The notes under the pieces: model-generated | What the model was told of the DNA's origin: nothing | Seen by the model: only the letters and a program-made list of their open reading frames with translations | Databases searched by the model: none | Shown here: positions 15,744 through 25,270 of the stretch, in pieces | Position numbering within the stretch: position 1 is the first letter of the stretch | Layout: every line of letters begins with the position of its first letter | Translations under genes and position numbers: made by a program | NCBI RefSeq assembly: GCF_004322755.1 | Contig: NZ_CP036401.1 | Coordinates: 5,270,001 to 5,334,000 of the forward strand | Direction: 5' to 3' | Length of the DNA: 64,000 nucleotides | Source: Pseudoduganella albidiflava | GTDB lineage: Bacteria; Pseudomonadota; Gammaproteobacteria; Burkholderiales; Burkholderiaceae_D

Positions 15744-17246
15744 TTATTTCGCCAGTTCGACCAGCACCGCCGTGTACATCTGCAAGTTCAGCAACAGCTG
15801 TTTTTCGCTGATGAATTCATGCTCCGAGTGCCCCGTATAGACGGCGCCGGGCATGCCGGGGCCGAAGCTGACGGCATTGGGGAACAGGCGCGAGTTGGTA
15901 CCGCCGCCGATCGCTACCGGCCTGGCATCGCGCGCCCCGGTGTAATGGGCGAAGATGTCGAGCAGCACCGGCACTTGCGGTGCGTCTTCAAGCACCCACG
16001 GTTCGCCGATCTGCGCCTTCAGCGAGGCCTTCGGCGCGTGCGCAGCCTTCCAGCCATCGAACGCGGCGTGGAACTCGCGCTCCAGTTCGGCGCCGGTCTT
16101 GCCCCGCGGGCGGCGCAGGTTCAGGTTCAGCTGCAGCGCGCCGCCATCCGCCTTCAGCATCACGGGCGCCACCGTCATCGGGCCCATGAAAGCGTCGCGA
16201 TAGGCCACGTTGCCGAATTTCTCGCCATACAGGCCGGTGCCGACCAGGTCGTTGACGAACGTGACCATGGCGCCCGCCGTCGTGCCTTGCCATGGCTGCA
16301 CCGCCAGCGCGTCGGCCAGCATGGCGATCGCGTTGACGCCATCTTCCGGCTTCGACGAGTGCGCCGACACGCCCTCCGCGGTGACCGTCAATTGCTTGCC
16401 CGAGCGGGCAAAGGTATAGCGCATGCCCTTCTGGCTCGCGGCACGGTCGCGAATGCGCTGTTCCAGTGCCGGCGTGGCACCATCGATCACGGCGCGCGCA
16501 TCCTCCGGGATCTGGCTGTTGAAGAAGCCTCCGGTGAACGATGCCAGGGACGGACCGGCCGGTGCCCTGGCCATCTCCGCCGGCATCGTCACCGTCACCA
16601 GCCCCCAGCCTTTCTCCGCCGTGACCGCCGGGTATTCGGCATCGAGCGTGATGTTCACCTGCGGCGGCGTGTGCGTCTTCAGGTAAGTCTCCAGCGGGCC
16701 CCAGTCCGATTCCTCGGCCATGTACACATACAGTTCGATGCGCTTGGACACCGGCACCTTGCGGTCGCTGATCGCCTTCATGGCATACAGCGCCGTGGCG
16801 ATCGGTCCCTTGTCATCCTCGGTGCCACGGCCCAGCAGCAGGCCCGGCTCGCTGGTGCGGTCCAGCGTAAAGGGCGACTGCTTCCATTTCGACGGGTCGA
16901 CCGGCTGCACGTCGCCGTGCGTGACGATGCCTACCCGCTCGCTGCCCTTGCCAAGGCCGATGACGACGACGCAACCGGCATCGTCGAAGTCGAAGCCCAG
17001 GCGCGCCGCCTCCTCGCGCAGGAAAGCCTTGAAGGCGATGTGCTGGGCATTGCGCTCGCACGGCACGCCTTCCTGCACGACCGTATTGAAAGCAACCATC
17101 TTTTCGAGCGTGTCGATGACCTTGCCGTGGTAGGCGGTGCGGGCATGCTCGGCGGTTGCAAGGGCGATGGGGCTCGGCGCGGCGGCGGCGGCCTGGAAAA
17201 ACAGGGGCAGCAAGGAAGCCAGGGCGGCTTTTTTCAGCATCGTCAT
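15744..17246 (-). CDS. Secreted M20-family dipeptidase
   Basis: 500 residues. A signal peptide occupies about 1-22 (ALASLLPLFFQAAAAA). Metal-site motifs of M20 peptidases are intact: VTHGDVQPVD, GRGTEDDKGP, and MAEESDWG. The lid domain carries VSAHSSKPEDG, and a late GHSEHEF contains the last metal-ligand His. It should cleave dipeptides or short peptides in the periplasm with two zinc ions. Length and motifs resemble the PepV/dipeptidase branch. Confidence 0.92.
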   Translation of the reverse strand: MTMLKKAALASLLPLFFQAAAAAPSPIALATAEHARTAYHGKVIDTLEKMVAFNTVVQEGVPCERNAQHIAFKAFLREEAARLGFDFDDAGCVVVIGLGKGSERVGIVTHGDVQPVDPSKWKQSPFTLDRTSEPGLLLGRGTEDDKGPIATALYAMKAISDRKVPVSKRIELYVYMAEESDWGPLETYLKTHTPPQVNITLDAEYPAVTAEKGWGLVTVTMPAEMARAPAGPSLASFTGGFFNSQIPEDARAVIDGATPALEQRIRDRAASQKGMRYTFARSGKQLTVTAEGVSAHSSKPEDGVNAIAMLADALAVQPWQGTTAGAMVTFVNDLVGTGLYGEKFGNVAYRDAFMGPMTVAPVMLKADGGALQLNLNLRRPRGKTGAELEREFHAAFDGWKAAHAPKASLKAQIGEPWVLEDAPQVPVLLDIFAHYTGARDARPVAIGGGTNSRLFPNAVSFGPGMPGAVYTGHSEHEFISEKQLLLNLQMYTAVLVELAK

Positions 17247-17373
17247 ATCCTGAGGAATCGTGGTGGCTCGCGCAACAGGGCGTCATCGCAGGCGCATTGC
17301 CTGCTGTCACCGGCCGCAAGCTTATGGTAACTTGGCACAACTATTAACGAGTGTACACGTACCTCCACGTTTC

Positions 17374-19635
17374 GTGCAGACAAGCCCCAGCCAGCTGCCA
17401 CCTCACGTCCATCCACGCCTGCCCACCATCCGATTCCGGCTGGCGCTGCTGGTGTTCAGTTGCGTGCTGCCCGCCGCCATCGTGTCGGCGTTCCTGATCT
17501 ATGACCATTACCGCGTCGAGCGGGCCAGCCTGCTGGGCGAGGCCATGGCCACGGCGCGCTCGATGGTGTCGGTGGTGGACCGCGATTTCGACACCGTCAT
17601 CACCGCGCTGTCCGCGCTGTCGGTGTCCGACGATATCGATGAAACCGATCTTGCCGAATTCCGCCGGCAGGCCACCAACGTCCACGCGATCCTGCCGATC
17701 ACGGAAATCGTGCTGTATGACGCGCCGAGCCGCCGCCAGCTGATGAACACCGCGGGACCGCTCGCCGCCGGCCCCGTCAACCCCGGATTGCTGCGCGACG
17801 TGATGCGCACCGCGCAACCGGTCGTGACCGGCCTCACGATCGATGGTGCGAAGGGGCAGACGATCACGGTCGGCGTGCCGGTCATGCGCGGCGGCGCGGT
17901 GCGCTACGTGCTGGCGGCGCAGGTGCTGCCGGCGGCGCTCGGCGCGATCCTGCGCGACCAGCAGATCCCGGCCACGTGGCGCGCGTCGATCCTGGATGGC
18001 GACCTGCGCATCGTCGCCCGTAACGTCGACATCGAGCGCTACCGCGGCACCCTGCCCGCCCCCGACCTGGTCGAACGCATGCGCCGCCAGCTCGAGGATA
18101 CGTTCGAAGGCTCCACCGTCGACGGCAAGCCGGTCGTCATGCTGTACAGCCGTTCCACCAAGTCCGGCTGGAGCGTCACGCTGGGCATCCCCCATGCGAA
18201 CCTGGCGGCGGGGCTGATGCGCACGCTGGAATCGCTGATCATCGCCACCGTGGTGCTCCTGGCGCTGGGGCTGGGCATGGCATGGCTGGTGGGCGGCCGC
18301 ATCGCGCATTCCGTGCAGGCGCTGATCGGGCCCGCGACCGCGCTGGGCACCGGGCAGCACGTGCAGCCCGCGGTCGTGGACTTTTCCGAAGCCCAGCAGG
18401 TGGCCGATTCGCTGGTGCGCGCCGCGGCCGCACTGGACGAGGCCCGCGGCCGCGCCGACAACGAATTGCGCGAACGCCGCGCCGCCCAGGAAGCGCTGCA
18501 AGCCGCCGACCGGCGCAAGGATGAGTTCCTGGCCACGCTGGCGCACGAGCTGCGCAACCCGATGGCACCGCTCGTCAACGCGCTCGAGATCATGCGCCTC
18601 GGCGGGCCCGGCAAGCCGCCGCCGCCCAATGTGCTGGACATCATCGGCCGCCAGCTGCAGCAGATGGTGCGCCTGGTCGACGACCTGCTCGACGTGTCGC
18701 GCATCACCACCGGCAAGCTGGGCATCCGCACCGAGCCCATCGTGCTGCAGGACGTCGTCACGCATTCGCTGGAAACGGCCGGCCCGCTGATCACGCAGCG
18801 GCGCCACGCGCTGTCCGTCAACGTGCCGGATGAACCGGTGCCGCTGCAGGGCGACCCCACGCGCCTGGCGCAAGTGCTGTCCAACCTGCTGAACAACGCC
18901 GCCAAGTACACGCCGAACGGCGGGCGCATCGCCTTGAACGCCGTGCGCCTGCAAGGGCCGGACCGGGTACGCATCGAGATCAGCGACAATGGCATCGGCA
19001 TCGCCGCGGGCGTGCTGCCGCAGGTGTTCGACATCTTCTTCCAGGCCGACCGCTCGCTGGGCCGCGCGCAGGCCGGGCTGGGTATCGGGCTGTCGCTGGC
19101 GCGCCGCCTGGTCGAGCTGCATGGCGGCACGCTGACCGCCTCCAGTCCCGGCAAGGACCTGGGCAGCACGTTCGCCCTGGAACTGCCGGTCACGCTCGAT
19201 ACAGCGGCGCCAGCATGCGCCGACGATGCCGGCACGGCGCCCCTGCCGCAGCTGCGCGTGCTGGTGGCCGACGACAACATCGATCACGCCAATACGCTGC
19301 GCACGCTGCTCATCGCCGCCGGGCAAACCGTTACCGTGTGCTACGACGGCCTGTCCGCGCTGCGCAGCGCCGAGACCTTCGAACCGCAGATCGCCTTCCT
19401 CGACATCGGCATGCCGCGCATGGATGGCTATGAACTGGCGCGGCGGCTGCGCGCCGACCCGCGCCAGCGCGACTGCATGCTGGTGGCCGTCACTGGCTGG
19501 GGCCAGGAAAAGGACCAGCAGGACTCGCGGGCCGCCGGCTTCCACCGGCACATCGTCAAGCCGCTGGCACCCACCCAGCTGCGCGCCCTCCTGCAGGAAC
19601 GCGCCAGCCGTGCCACAATGCACGACACCGTTTGA
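17374..19635 (+). CDS. Hybrid sensor histidine kinase with receiver domain
   Basis: 753 residues from GTG at 17374; the frame is open further upstream and no strong ribosome site is seen, so the start is tentative. One transmembrane helix near 22-44, a periplasmic sensor region to about 285 (dCache-like), a second helix near 290-310, then a HisKA domain (FLATLAHELRNPM, His391), ATPase domain (N-box NLLNNAAKYTPNGG, DNGIGI, GLGIGLSLARRLVELHGG) and a C-terminal receiver domain (acceptor Asp677 in FLDIGMPRMDG; conserved Lys in HIVKPL). The signal and final output are unknown. It is divergent from the dipeptidase. Confidence 0.92.
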   Translation: MQTSPSQLPPHVHPRLPTIRFRLALLVFSCVLPAAIVSAFLIYDHYRVERASLLGEAMATARSMVSVVDRDFDTVITALSALSVSDDIDETDLAEFRRQATNVHAILPITEIVLYDAPSRRQLMNTAGPLAAGPVNPGLLRDVMRTAQPVVTGLTIDGAKGQTITVGVPVMRGGAVRYVLAAQVLPAALGAILRDQQIPATWRASILDGDLRIVARNVDIERYRGTLPAPDLVERMRRQLEDTFEGSTVDGKPVVMLYSRSTKSGWSVTLGIPHANLAAGLMRTLESLIIATVVLLALGLGMAWLVGGRIAHSVQALIGPATALGTGQHVQPAVVDFSEAQQVADSLVRAAAALDEARGRADNELRERRAAQEALQAADRRKDEFLATLAHELRNPMAPLVNALEIMRLGGPGKPPPPNVLDIIGRQLQQMVRLVDDLLDVSRITTGKLGIRTEPIVLQDVVTHSLETAGPLITQRRHALSVNVPDEPVPLQGDPTRLAQVLSNLLNNAAKYTPNGGRIALNAVRLQGPDRVRIEISDNGIGIAAGVLPQVFDIFFQADRSLGRAQAGLGIGLSLARRLVELHGGTLTASSPGKDLGSTFALELPVTLDTAAPACADDAGTAPLPQLRVLVADDNIDHANTLRTLLIAAGQTVTVCYDGLSALRSAETFEPQIAFLDIGMPRMDGYELARRLRADPRQRDCMLVAVTGWGQEKDQQDSRAAGFHRHIVKPLAPTQLRALLQERASRATMHDTV

Positions 19636-19723
19636 GCCGTGCCTCCCGCCCGGCCCGAAACGGCATCTTGCATGAAAGGCAGGGCCGCGCCACCGAGCGT
19701 TGGCGCGCCCGAGTAACGATCCG

Positions 19724-20716
19724 ATGACTCCAACTATTCCACTTTCCATCCTCGATCTTTCCCCGATCGCCGAAGGCAGCCACGCCGGCGAATCGCTGCG
19801 CAACACGCTGGACCTGGCGCAGCATGGCGAACGCTGGGGCTTCCAGCGCTACTGGCTGGCCGAACACCACGGCATGCCCGGCATCGCCAGCGCCGCGACC
19901 GCCGTCGTCATCGCCCACGTGGCGGGCGGCACCAGCACGATCCGGGTCGGTGCCGGCGGCATCATGCTGCCCAACCACTCGCCCCTGGTGATCGCCGAAC
20001 AGTTCGGCACCCTCGAAGCGCTGTTCCCCGGCCGCATCGACCTGGGCCTGGGCCGCGCGCCGGGCTCCGACCAGACCACCGCGCGCGCACTGCGCCGCAA
20101 CCTCGCTTCCGATGCCGAGGAGTTCCCGCAGGACGTACTGGAACTGCAGGACTACATGAGCGACTCGCCCCGCCAGCGCGTGCTGGCCGTGCCGGGCCAG
20201 GGCGCCAAGGTACCGCTGTGGATCCTGGGTTCGAGCCTGTTCGGCGCCCAGCTGGCCGCGCACCTGGGGCTGCCCTACGCGTTCGCCTCGCACTTCGCGC
20301 CACAGATGATGATGCAGGCGGTGAACTTCTACCGCAGCAACTTCAAGCCCTCGGCGCAGCTGGCCAAGCCCTACGTCATGCTGGGCTATAACGTGTTCGC
20401 CGCGGATACCGATGAAGAGGCGCAGTTCCTCGCCACGTCGATGCAGCAGGCTTTCGTCAACCTGCGCACCGGCCGTCCGTCGAAACTGCCGCCGCCGCAG
20501 GCCAACTACCGCGACACCCTCGGCCCGCAGGAAAACGCCATGCTCGACTCGGTGCTCTCGTGCACCGCCACCGGCTCGCGCGCCACCGTGGCGGCCCAGC
20601 TGGACGCCTTCATCGCCAGCACCCGGCCGGACGAACTGATGGTCACCTCGCAGATCCACGACCACCGCGCCCGGCTGCGCTCCTACGAAATCCTGGGCGA
20701 CATCCTGCGCGGCTAG
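19724..20716 (+). CDS. Luciferase-like (LLM class) flavin-dependent monooxygenase
   Basis: 330 residues from ATG at 19724. [12 protein letters not shown] and [15 protein letters not shown] are typical of the YhbW/Limb group of FMN-dependent LLM oxidoreductases, as is [23 protein letters not shown]. The fold is a TIM barrel binding reduced flavin; the substrate is unknown. It is in the same direction as the kinase gene, 88 bases downstream, but no functional link is evident. Confidence 0.9.
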   Translation: MTPTIPLSILDLSPIAEGSHAGESLRNTLDLAQHGERWGFQRYWLAEHHGMPGIASAATAVVIAHVAGGTSTIRVGAGGIMLPNHSPLVIAEQFGTLEALFPGRIDLGLGRAPGSDQTTARALRRNLASDAEEFPQDVLELQDYMSDSPRQRVLAVPGQGAKVPLWILGSSLFGAQLAAHLGLPYAFASHFAPQMMMQAVNFYRSNFKPSAQLAKPYVMLGYNVFAADTDEEAQFLATSMQQAFVNLRTGRPSKLPPPQANYRDTLGPQENAMLDSVLSCTATGSRATVAAQLDAFIASTRPDELMVTSQIHDHRARLRSYEILGDILRG

Positions 20717-20734
20717 CCTCCCCGCAATATTTCC

Positions 20735-21066
20735 CCGAACCGGGGTCAGACCCCGATTTCAGGAAATGTTTCTGGAAATCGGGGTCTGACCCCGGTTTCT
20801 GGAAACATTTCCCGTACCGCAAGGGGTTGCCGGGCCGCTAGTCCGCATTTTCCTGGAAAAATTTCCAGAAAAGGGGGACTGTCCCCAGCGGTTCTTGCGC
20901 AACAAAGTCGCGGGTTCAGCAGGTCGGCAACGGTCGAACTCTCCGCGCTTGACCACGGCAAGGCTGGTGCCCTCCGGGACGCCAACTCAGTACAGTCCGA
21001 ATAATACCTTCTGAAAATATTTCTAAAAATCGGGGACTGTCCCCTTTTTTTGGCAATATTTCCAGC
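20735..21066. repeat. Cluster of palindromic repeats (GGGGTCAGACCCC and GGGGACTGTCCCC modules)
   Basis: A 23-bp perfect inverted repeat (20738-20760 with 20775-20797) has GGGGTCAGACCCC and GGGGTCTGACCCC as its arms. It is followed by AGAAAAGGGGGACTGTCCCC near 20870 and ATCGGGGACTGTCCCC near 21030, each beside TTTCCAG/AAATATTTC sequences. It fills the 410-base gap between two plus-strand genes; nothing coding is seen there. Confidence 0.85.
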
Positions 21067-21126
21067 ATTTGGGGCGGCATGCCTTTCTGCTTGCCGCCCG
21101 ACGTTTCTCAGCAATAAGGAATCGCA

Positions 21127-22368
21127 GTGCACGTAGAAGAACAACAAGATATTTCCGCCGCCATGGTGTGGCTGATGGCGACTGCCACCGGTCTCATCGT
21201 TGCGAACCTGTATTACGCCCAGCCCCTGGTCGGGCCGATCAGCCAGGCGACGGGCCTCGATCCCGGTGCCGCCGGCCTGATCGTCACGCTGACGCAGATG
21301 GGCTATTGCCTGGGCATGATCTTCATCGTGCCGCTCGGCGACCTGGTCGAGAACCGCCGGCTGATCGTCATGGCGCTGGCCGGTACCGCGTGCGCGCTGG
21401 CCGTCGCGGCCTTCAGCACCAGCGCGGTACTGTTCCTGGCGGCTATGTTCTGCATCGGTCTCGGCTCGGTGGCGGCACAGGTCATCGTGCCGTTCGCGTC
21501 GCACCTGGCGAAGCCGGAAACGCGCGGGCAGACGGTGGGCACCGTCGTCAGCGGCCTGATGCTGGGGATCATGCTGGCGCGGCCGGTGGCCAGTCTCGTC
21601 ACCGATGCGCTGGGGTGGCACGCCATCTTCGTGCTCTCGGCGCTGGTGACGGCCGGCCTGGCGCTGGTGCTGCGGCGCCGCCTGCCGCGGCGCGACCCGG
21701 CGCAGGCCCGACTGGCGCAGAACCCCTCGCAGCAAACCACTTCGCAGCAGACCATCCCGGCGCAAAAGACCACCTATCTTGCGCTGCTGGCATCGCTGTG
21801 GTTCCTGCTGAAGACCACGCCGATCCTGCGCCGCCGCTCCGCTTACCAGTTCTGCATGTTCGGTGCCTTCAGCCTGTTCTGGACCACCGTGCCGCTGATC
21901 CTCGCCAGCCCCGCGTTCGGCCTGTCGCAATCGGGCATCGCGATCTTCGCGCTGGTCGGCGTGGCGGGCGCCCTGGCGTCGCCGATCGCCGGCCGCCGCG
22001 CCGACCAGGGCAAGTCCCGCTCGACGACGGCCGTCGCCCTGGTGGCCGCCGCGCTGTCGCTTGCCGCGCCGCTGCTGCTGCACGGTGGCCGCATGTTCGA
22101 GCTGGGCTTGCTGGTGGTGGCCGCGATCGTGCTGGACGGCGCGGTCTCGGCCAGCCTCGTCACCGGCCAGCGGGCGCTGTATGCGCTCAGTGCCGACGTG
22201 CGTTCGCGCCTGAACGGCCTGTACATGGCGATCTTCTTCATGGGTGGCGCGCTCGGCTCCTCGGCGGGCGGCTGGATGTATGCCCACCACGGCTGGCAGG
22301 GTGTGCTGATGGCCGGCCTGCTGTTCCCCGCCGCCGGCCTGCTGGTCTTCAGCACCGAGCGCAAGTAA
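21127..22368 (+). CDS. MFS transporter
   Basis: 413 residues from GTG, with AAGGA eight bases upstream. Twelve hydrophobic segments; the 2-3 loop reads PLGDLVENRRLIVM. LIVANLYYAQPLVGPI near the N-terminus is typical of a large group of uncharacterised MFS exporters. A Gln/Thr-rich cytoplasmic loop (NPSQQTTSQQTIPAQKTT) sits mid-protein. Substrate unknown. Confidence 0.88.
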   Translation: MHVEEQQDISAAMVWLMATATGLIVANLYYAQPLVGPISQATGLDPGAAGLIVTLTQMGYCLGMIFIVPLGDLVENRRLIVMALAGTACALAVAAFSTSAVLFLAAMFCIGLGSVAAQVIVPFASHLAKPETRGQTVGTVVSGLMLGIMLARPVASLVTDALGWHAIFVLSALVTAGLALVLRRRLPRRDPAQARLAQNPSQQTTSQQTIPAQKTTYLALLASLWFLLKTTPILRRRSAYQFCMFGAFSLFWTTVPLILASPAFGLSQSGIAIFALVGVAGALASPIAGRRADQGKSRSTTAVALVAAALSLAAPLLLHGGRMFELGLLVVAAIVLDGAVSASLVTGQRALYALSADVRSRLNGLYMAIFFMGGALGSSAGGWMYAHHGWQGVLMAGLLFPAAGLLVFSTERK

Positions 22369-22484
22369 GGGCAAGCGAGGCAAGCAAGGGCAAGCAAGCG
22401 CACGCATGCTTGCCTCGGCGGCGGTGCCAGCGCGCAGGCGTGCCACCGTTGACGCCCCGCGGCGCGCTCGCCGATACTGCCCGC

Positions 22485-23456
22485 ATGACGCACTCAATGA
22501 CCGCATACATCGGCCGCTTCGCCCCCTCCCCCACCGGCCCGCTGCACCTCGGCTCGCTCGTCGCGGCCATGGCGAGCTACCTCGACGCGAAAGTGCACCA
22601 CGGCCAGTGGCTGGTGCGCATCGAAGACCTCGACCGCGACCGCAACGTGCCCGGCGCCGACCAGCACATCCTTGCTTCCCTGCGCCGCTGCGGCATGGCG
22701 TGGGATGGCGACGTGACGTGGCAGACGCGCCGCGAACACCTGTACGAAGCCGCGCTGGCGCAACTGGGGCAGCACGTCTACCCGTGCGGCTGCTCGCGCA
22801 GGGAGATCGCCGACTCACAACTGAATCTACAGCTGAATCTACAGCTGAACCTGCAACCGAATCGACAGCTCGACCAGCAATCCCGGCCCGCCCCGCCCCA
22901 CAACGCCACGCTGGTCTACCCCGGCACGTGCCGAGCGGGCCTGGCACCGGGCAAGGCGCCGCGCGCACTGCGCCTGCGCACGCCGCAGCACCCTGCCCGC
23001 GTGATCGGCTTCGACGACCGCTGGCATGGCCACGTCGAGCAGGACATCACCGCCGAAGTCGGCGATTTCGTGGTCCGCCGCGCCGATGGCTTCTGGGCTT
23101 ACCAGCTGGCCGTCGTGGTCGACGATGCCGCGCAGGGCATTACCGACATCGTCCGCGGTGCCGACCTGCTCGACTCCACGCCCCGCCAGCTCTACCTGCA
23201 GGAGCTGCTGGGCGTGCCGCATCCCCGTTACCTGCATGTGCCGGTCGTTGCCAACGCCGATGGCGAGAAGCTGTCGAAACAGACCGGCGCGGCGGCCTTC
23301 GACAATGGCGCGCCGCCCGAGCGGCTGCTGGCGGACAGCCTGCAGCCGGCGGCCCGCTTCCTTGGCCTGCACGTCGAGGCCGACACCATTGCCGCGTTCT
23401 GGACCGCCGCGGTACCGGCCTGGGAACGCCTGCTGCGCGACCACCGCCGCATGTAG
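22485..23456 (+). CDS. gluQ: Glutamyl-Q tRNA(Asp) synthetase
   Basis: 323 residues from ATG at 22485 (22497 is an alternative). IGRFAPSPTGPLHLGSL is the class I HIGH region and GEKLSKQTGA the KMSKS equivalent. It attaches Glu to queuosine in tRNA-Asp, lacking the anticodon-binding half of GluRS. The zinc site shows CGC (near residue 106) and YPGTC, but between them lies an insertion of about 28 residues with a QLNL repeat that ordinary GluQRS lacks. The frame is intact, so the enzyme is probably functional. Confidence 0.93.
   Translation: MTHSMTAYIGRFAPSPTGPLHLGSLVAAMASYLDAKVHHGQWLVRIEDLDRDRNVPGADQHILASLRRCGMAWDGDVTWQTRREHLYEAALAQLGQHVYPCGCSRREIADSQLNLQLNLQLNLQPNRQLDQQSRPAPPHNATLVYPGTCRAGLAPGKAPRALRLRTPQHPARVIGFDDRWHGHVEQDITAEVGDFVVRRADGFWAYQLAVVVDDAAQGITDIVRGADLLDSTPRQLYLQELLGVPHPRYLHVPVVANADGEKLSKQTGAAAFDNGAPPERLLADSLQPAARFLGLHVEADTIAAFWTAAVPAWERLLRDHRRM
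22816..22880. repeat. Short tandem repeat inside gluQ
   Basis: The 12-base unit CAGCTGAATCTA and variants recur about three to four times, then decay into CAACCGAATCGA and CAGCTCGACCAG. It adds residues in multiples of four (QLNL) without breaking the frame, in the zinc-binding loop of GluQRS. Confidence 0.8.
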
Positions 23457-23638
23457 GGCAGCCCGGCAGGGGGTCCGCAGGCATATTCGGCACCGCCTGG
23501 TTGCCAGCCTGCAGCGCCCTCCCGGACAATGCCGCACGCCCCTGTAGGACTGGTCCTCCGGCTTATCGTGGGTTGGCGAACAGACCCGCGCGAGGCCGGC
23601 GCGCACACTTGCTCCATCGTTTTAACAGGAGGTGAGCC

Positions 23639-24028
23639 ATGCGTCGCTTCATGATTCCCGCCGCGCTCGGCCTGGCCGTACTGGCCGGCTCGGGCGCAGT
23701 CGCCAACGACCAGATCTACAAGTGCATCGATGCGAACGGCACCACGATGTTGTCCGATAAACCTTGCGCAATCGTCGAAGCGGTTCCCGCCGACAGCTCG
23801 TCGGCTACCGGTGCAGTGAGCGACCTGCCCCTCGTCGGCGAAGACCGCCCGCAGGTGACGAAGGAGTACTTCACGCTGCCGGCGGCGGAGATCGACCACG
23901 GCCAGCGCACCAAGGTACAGCTCGTGAGCACCCCGCCGAAAGTGGACGTGGCCACGCTGAAGGCTGCCAGGCTGAAGCTGGAGCTGGAAGACAAGACCGC
24001 CTCGCTGCGCCAGGCCAGCCTGGATTGA
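23639..24028 (+). CDS. DUF4124-like exported protein
   Basis: 129 residues with AGGAGGTG six bases before the ATG. A signal peptide (AALGLAVLAGSGAVA) precedes IYKCIDANGTTMLSDKPC, the DUF4124 pattern: a small beta region with two Cys that may form a disulfide. The C-terminus is a charged helix (LKAARLKLELEDKTASLRQ). Likely periplasmic; function unknown. About 180 bases with no recognisable feature separate it from gluQ. Confidence 0.78.
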   Translation: MRRFMIPAALGLAVLAGSGAVANDQIYKCIDANGTTMLSDKPCAIVEAVPADSSSATGAVSDLPLVGEDRPQVTKEYFTLPAAEIDHGQRTKVQLVSTPPKVDVATLKAARLKLELEDKTASLRQASLD

Positions 24029-24272
24029 TCGTGGCGCCGGGGACACACCCCGGCTTGCACGAATAAAGTCACTACGGAGCGTGCACCGGCACGCGCCTCT
24101 TCGCCACGCCACGTGAGCGAAACGCTGCAAAATGTCGCGCAACGCCGCGCAATACCGTGCAACCCCGGCACCTCTCGCTAGCGCTACCAAACTTTGATTG
24201 CCTGCCTTTCTTCCCCTGTGGACAGAGCCGTATAAGCGCGGCACTTTGTTACAAATAATCCATGTTTCCTCT

Positions 24273-24301
24273 TTGACACGTGACAATGTCATGCCGAGAA
24301 T
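24273..24301 (+). promoter_or_regulatory. Promoter-like sequence before the PEP-CTERM gene
   Basis: TTGACA (24273-24278) and GAGAAT (24296-24301) are 17 bases apart. An inverted repeat TGACA...TGTCA (24274-24278, 24287-24291) overlaps it and may be an operator. The rest of the 358-base gap 24029-24386 shows nothing else I can support. Confidence 0.45.
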
Positions 24302-24386
24302 GGGTTGCGCCGCGTCGATCAAGAGTCGACCGTGCCGGAAGTCCGGCCGCGGCACTTGGCACGATCAACCACGATAAGGAATGCAC

Positions 24387-25127
24387 ATGAAGATGAAGCA
24401 GGCATACTTGGCACTGGCCCTGGCGGTTGCCGCGGGCAGCGCCGCCGCGGCCACGACGAATTTTTCTTCCGGCACCGAAGGGTGGGAGGGAACCCAGCCC
24501 GCGAACGGCGTCGGCGGCTCCGGCATCGATACATCGCTGGGCGTCGACGCACCTTCCTACCGCACGATCATCAACAACTTCGGCATCACCTTCGCCAACA
24601 GCACGAACGCCGCTTTCGTGCGCGATTACACGGCGTCGTCATCGGTCACCTTCGGCATCGACGTGCTGGCGCAGCAGGTGAGCTTCTTCGGTACTGACGT
24701 CACGCGCGACCTCGTGCTGGAACTGCGCGACTACGACAACGCCAACAACGGCCTGCCCTACACCAGCGTCTGGTACACGATCGGCACGCTCGATGCTTCG
24801 GTCGAGGGATGGCAGAACTTCTCCGTCACCATCAACGATACGTCGGCGATCGGCCTGCCGTCGGGCTGGGGTGGCTATGGCGCCGAACAGGCCGACGGCA
24901 CGCCTTACCTGCCGGAAGACCGCACCTTCGCCAGTGTGCTGGCCGGTGTCGACGAGATCGCCTTCACGACGTACAAGCCGGGCTTCGTGTACGGCTTCAC
25001 CGATTTCGACGTGGCCGTGGACAACATCACCGTCAGCCCCGTGCCGGAACCGGGCACCTACGCGATGATGCTGGCCGGCCTGGGCCTGGTGGGCGCCATC
25101 GCCCGCCGCCGCAAGCAGCAGGCCTGA
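24387..25127 (+). CDS. PEP-CTERM sorting-domain protein
   Basis: 246 residues. AAGGA six bases upstream favours the ATG at 24387 over the one at 24381. A signal peptide (LALALAVAAGSAAAA) is followed by a beta-rich domain (NFSSGTEGWEG..., WYTIGTLDASVEGWQNFSV) and the C-terminal anchor VPEPGTYAMMLAGLGLVGAI-ARRRK. The VPEP motif, hydrophobic helix and basic tail mark it for exosortase/EpsH processing, usually linked to exopolysaccharide in Oxalobacteraceae. No exosortase gene is in the window. Confidence 0.93.
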   Translation: MKMKQAYLALALAVAAGSAAAATTNFSSGTEGWEGTQPANGVGGSGIDTSLGVDAPSYRTIINNFGITFANSTNAAFVRDYTASSSVTFGIDVLAQQVSFFGTDVTRDLVLELRDYDNANNGLPYTSVWYTIGTLDASVEGWQNFSVTINDTSAIGLPSGWGGYGAEQADGTPYLPEDRTFASVLAGVDEIAFTTYKPGFVYGFTDFDVAVDNITVSPVPEPGTYAMMLAGLGLVGAIARRRKQQA

Positions 25128-25270
25128 TGCGCGACTGATTGTCCGCCGGCGCGGCGCGGCCGCACGCGCCGGCGGGCAACCCGCTGCGGACAGTGGCCCC
25201 CTGCCGGGCACTGTTCCCATTCCCGATGGCGGTCCTATAATGCGCGCTCTGCCCATACCGCGAGAGAACC

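Noticed and set aside
15819..19806. Long open frames antisense to the dipeptidase and kinase genes
   Set aside because: Typical of GC-rich DNA; products are rich in Arg, His, Gln and Ala with no family motif, and the opposite strand carries clear genes.
24340..24380. Sigma-54 promoter before the PEP-CTERM gene (TGGCAC seen)
   Set aside because: The TTGC half at the right spacing is missing.
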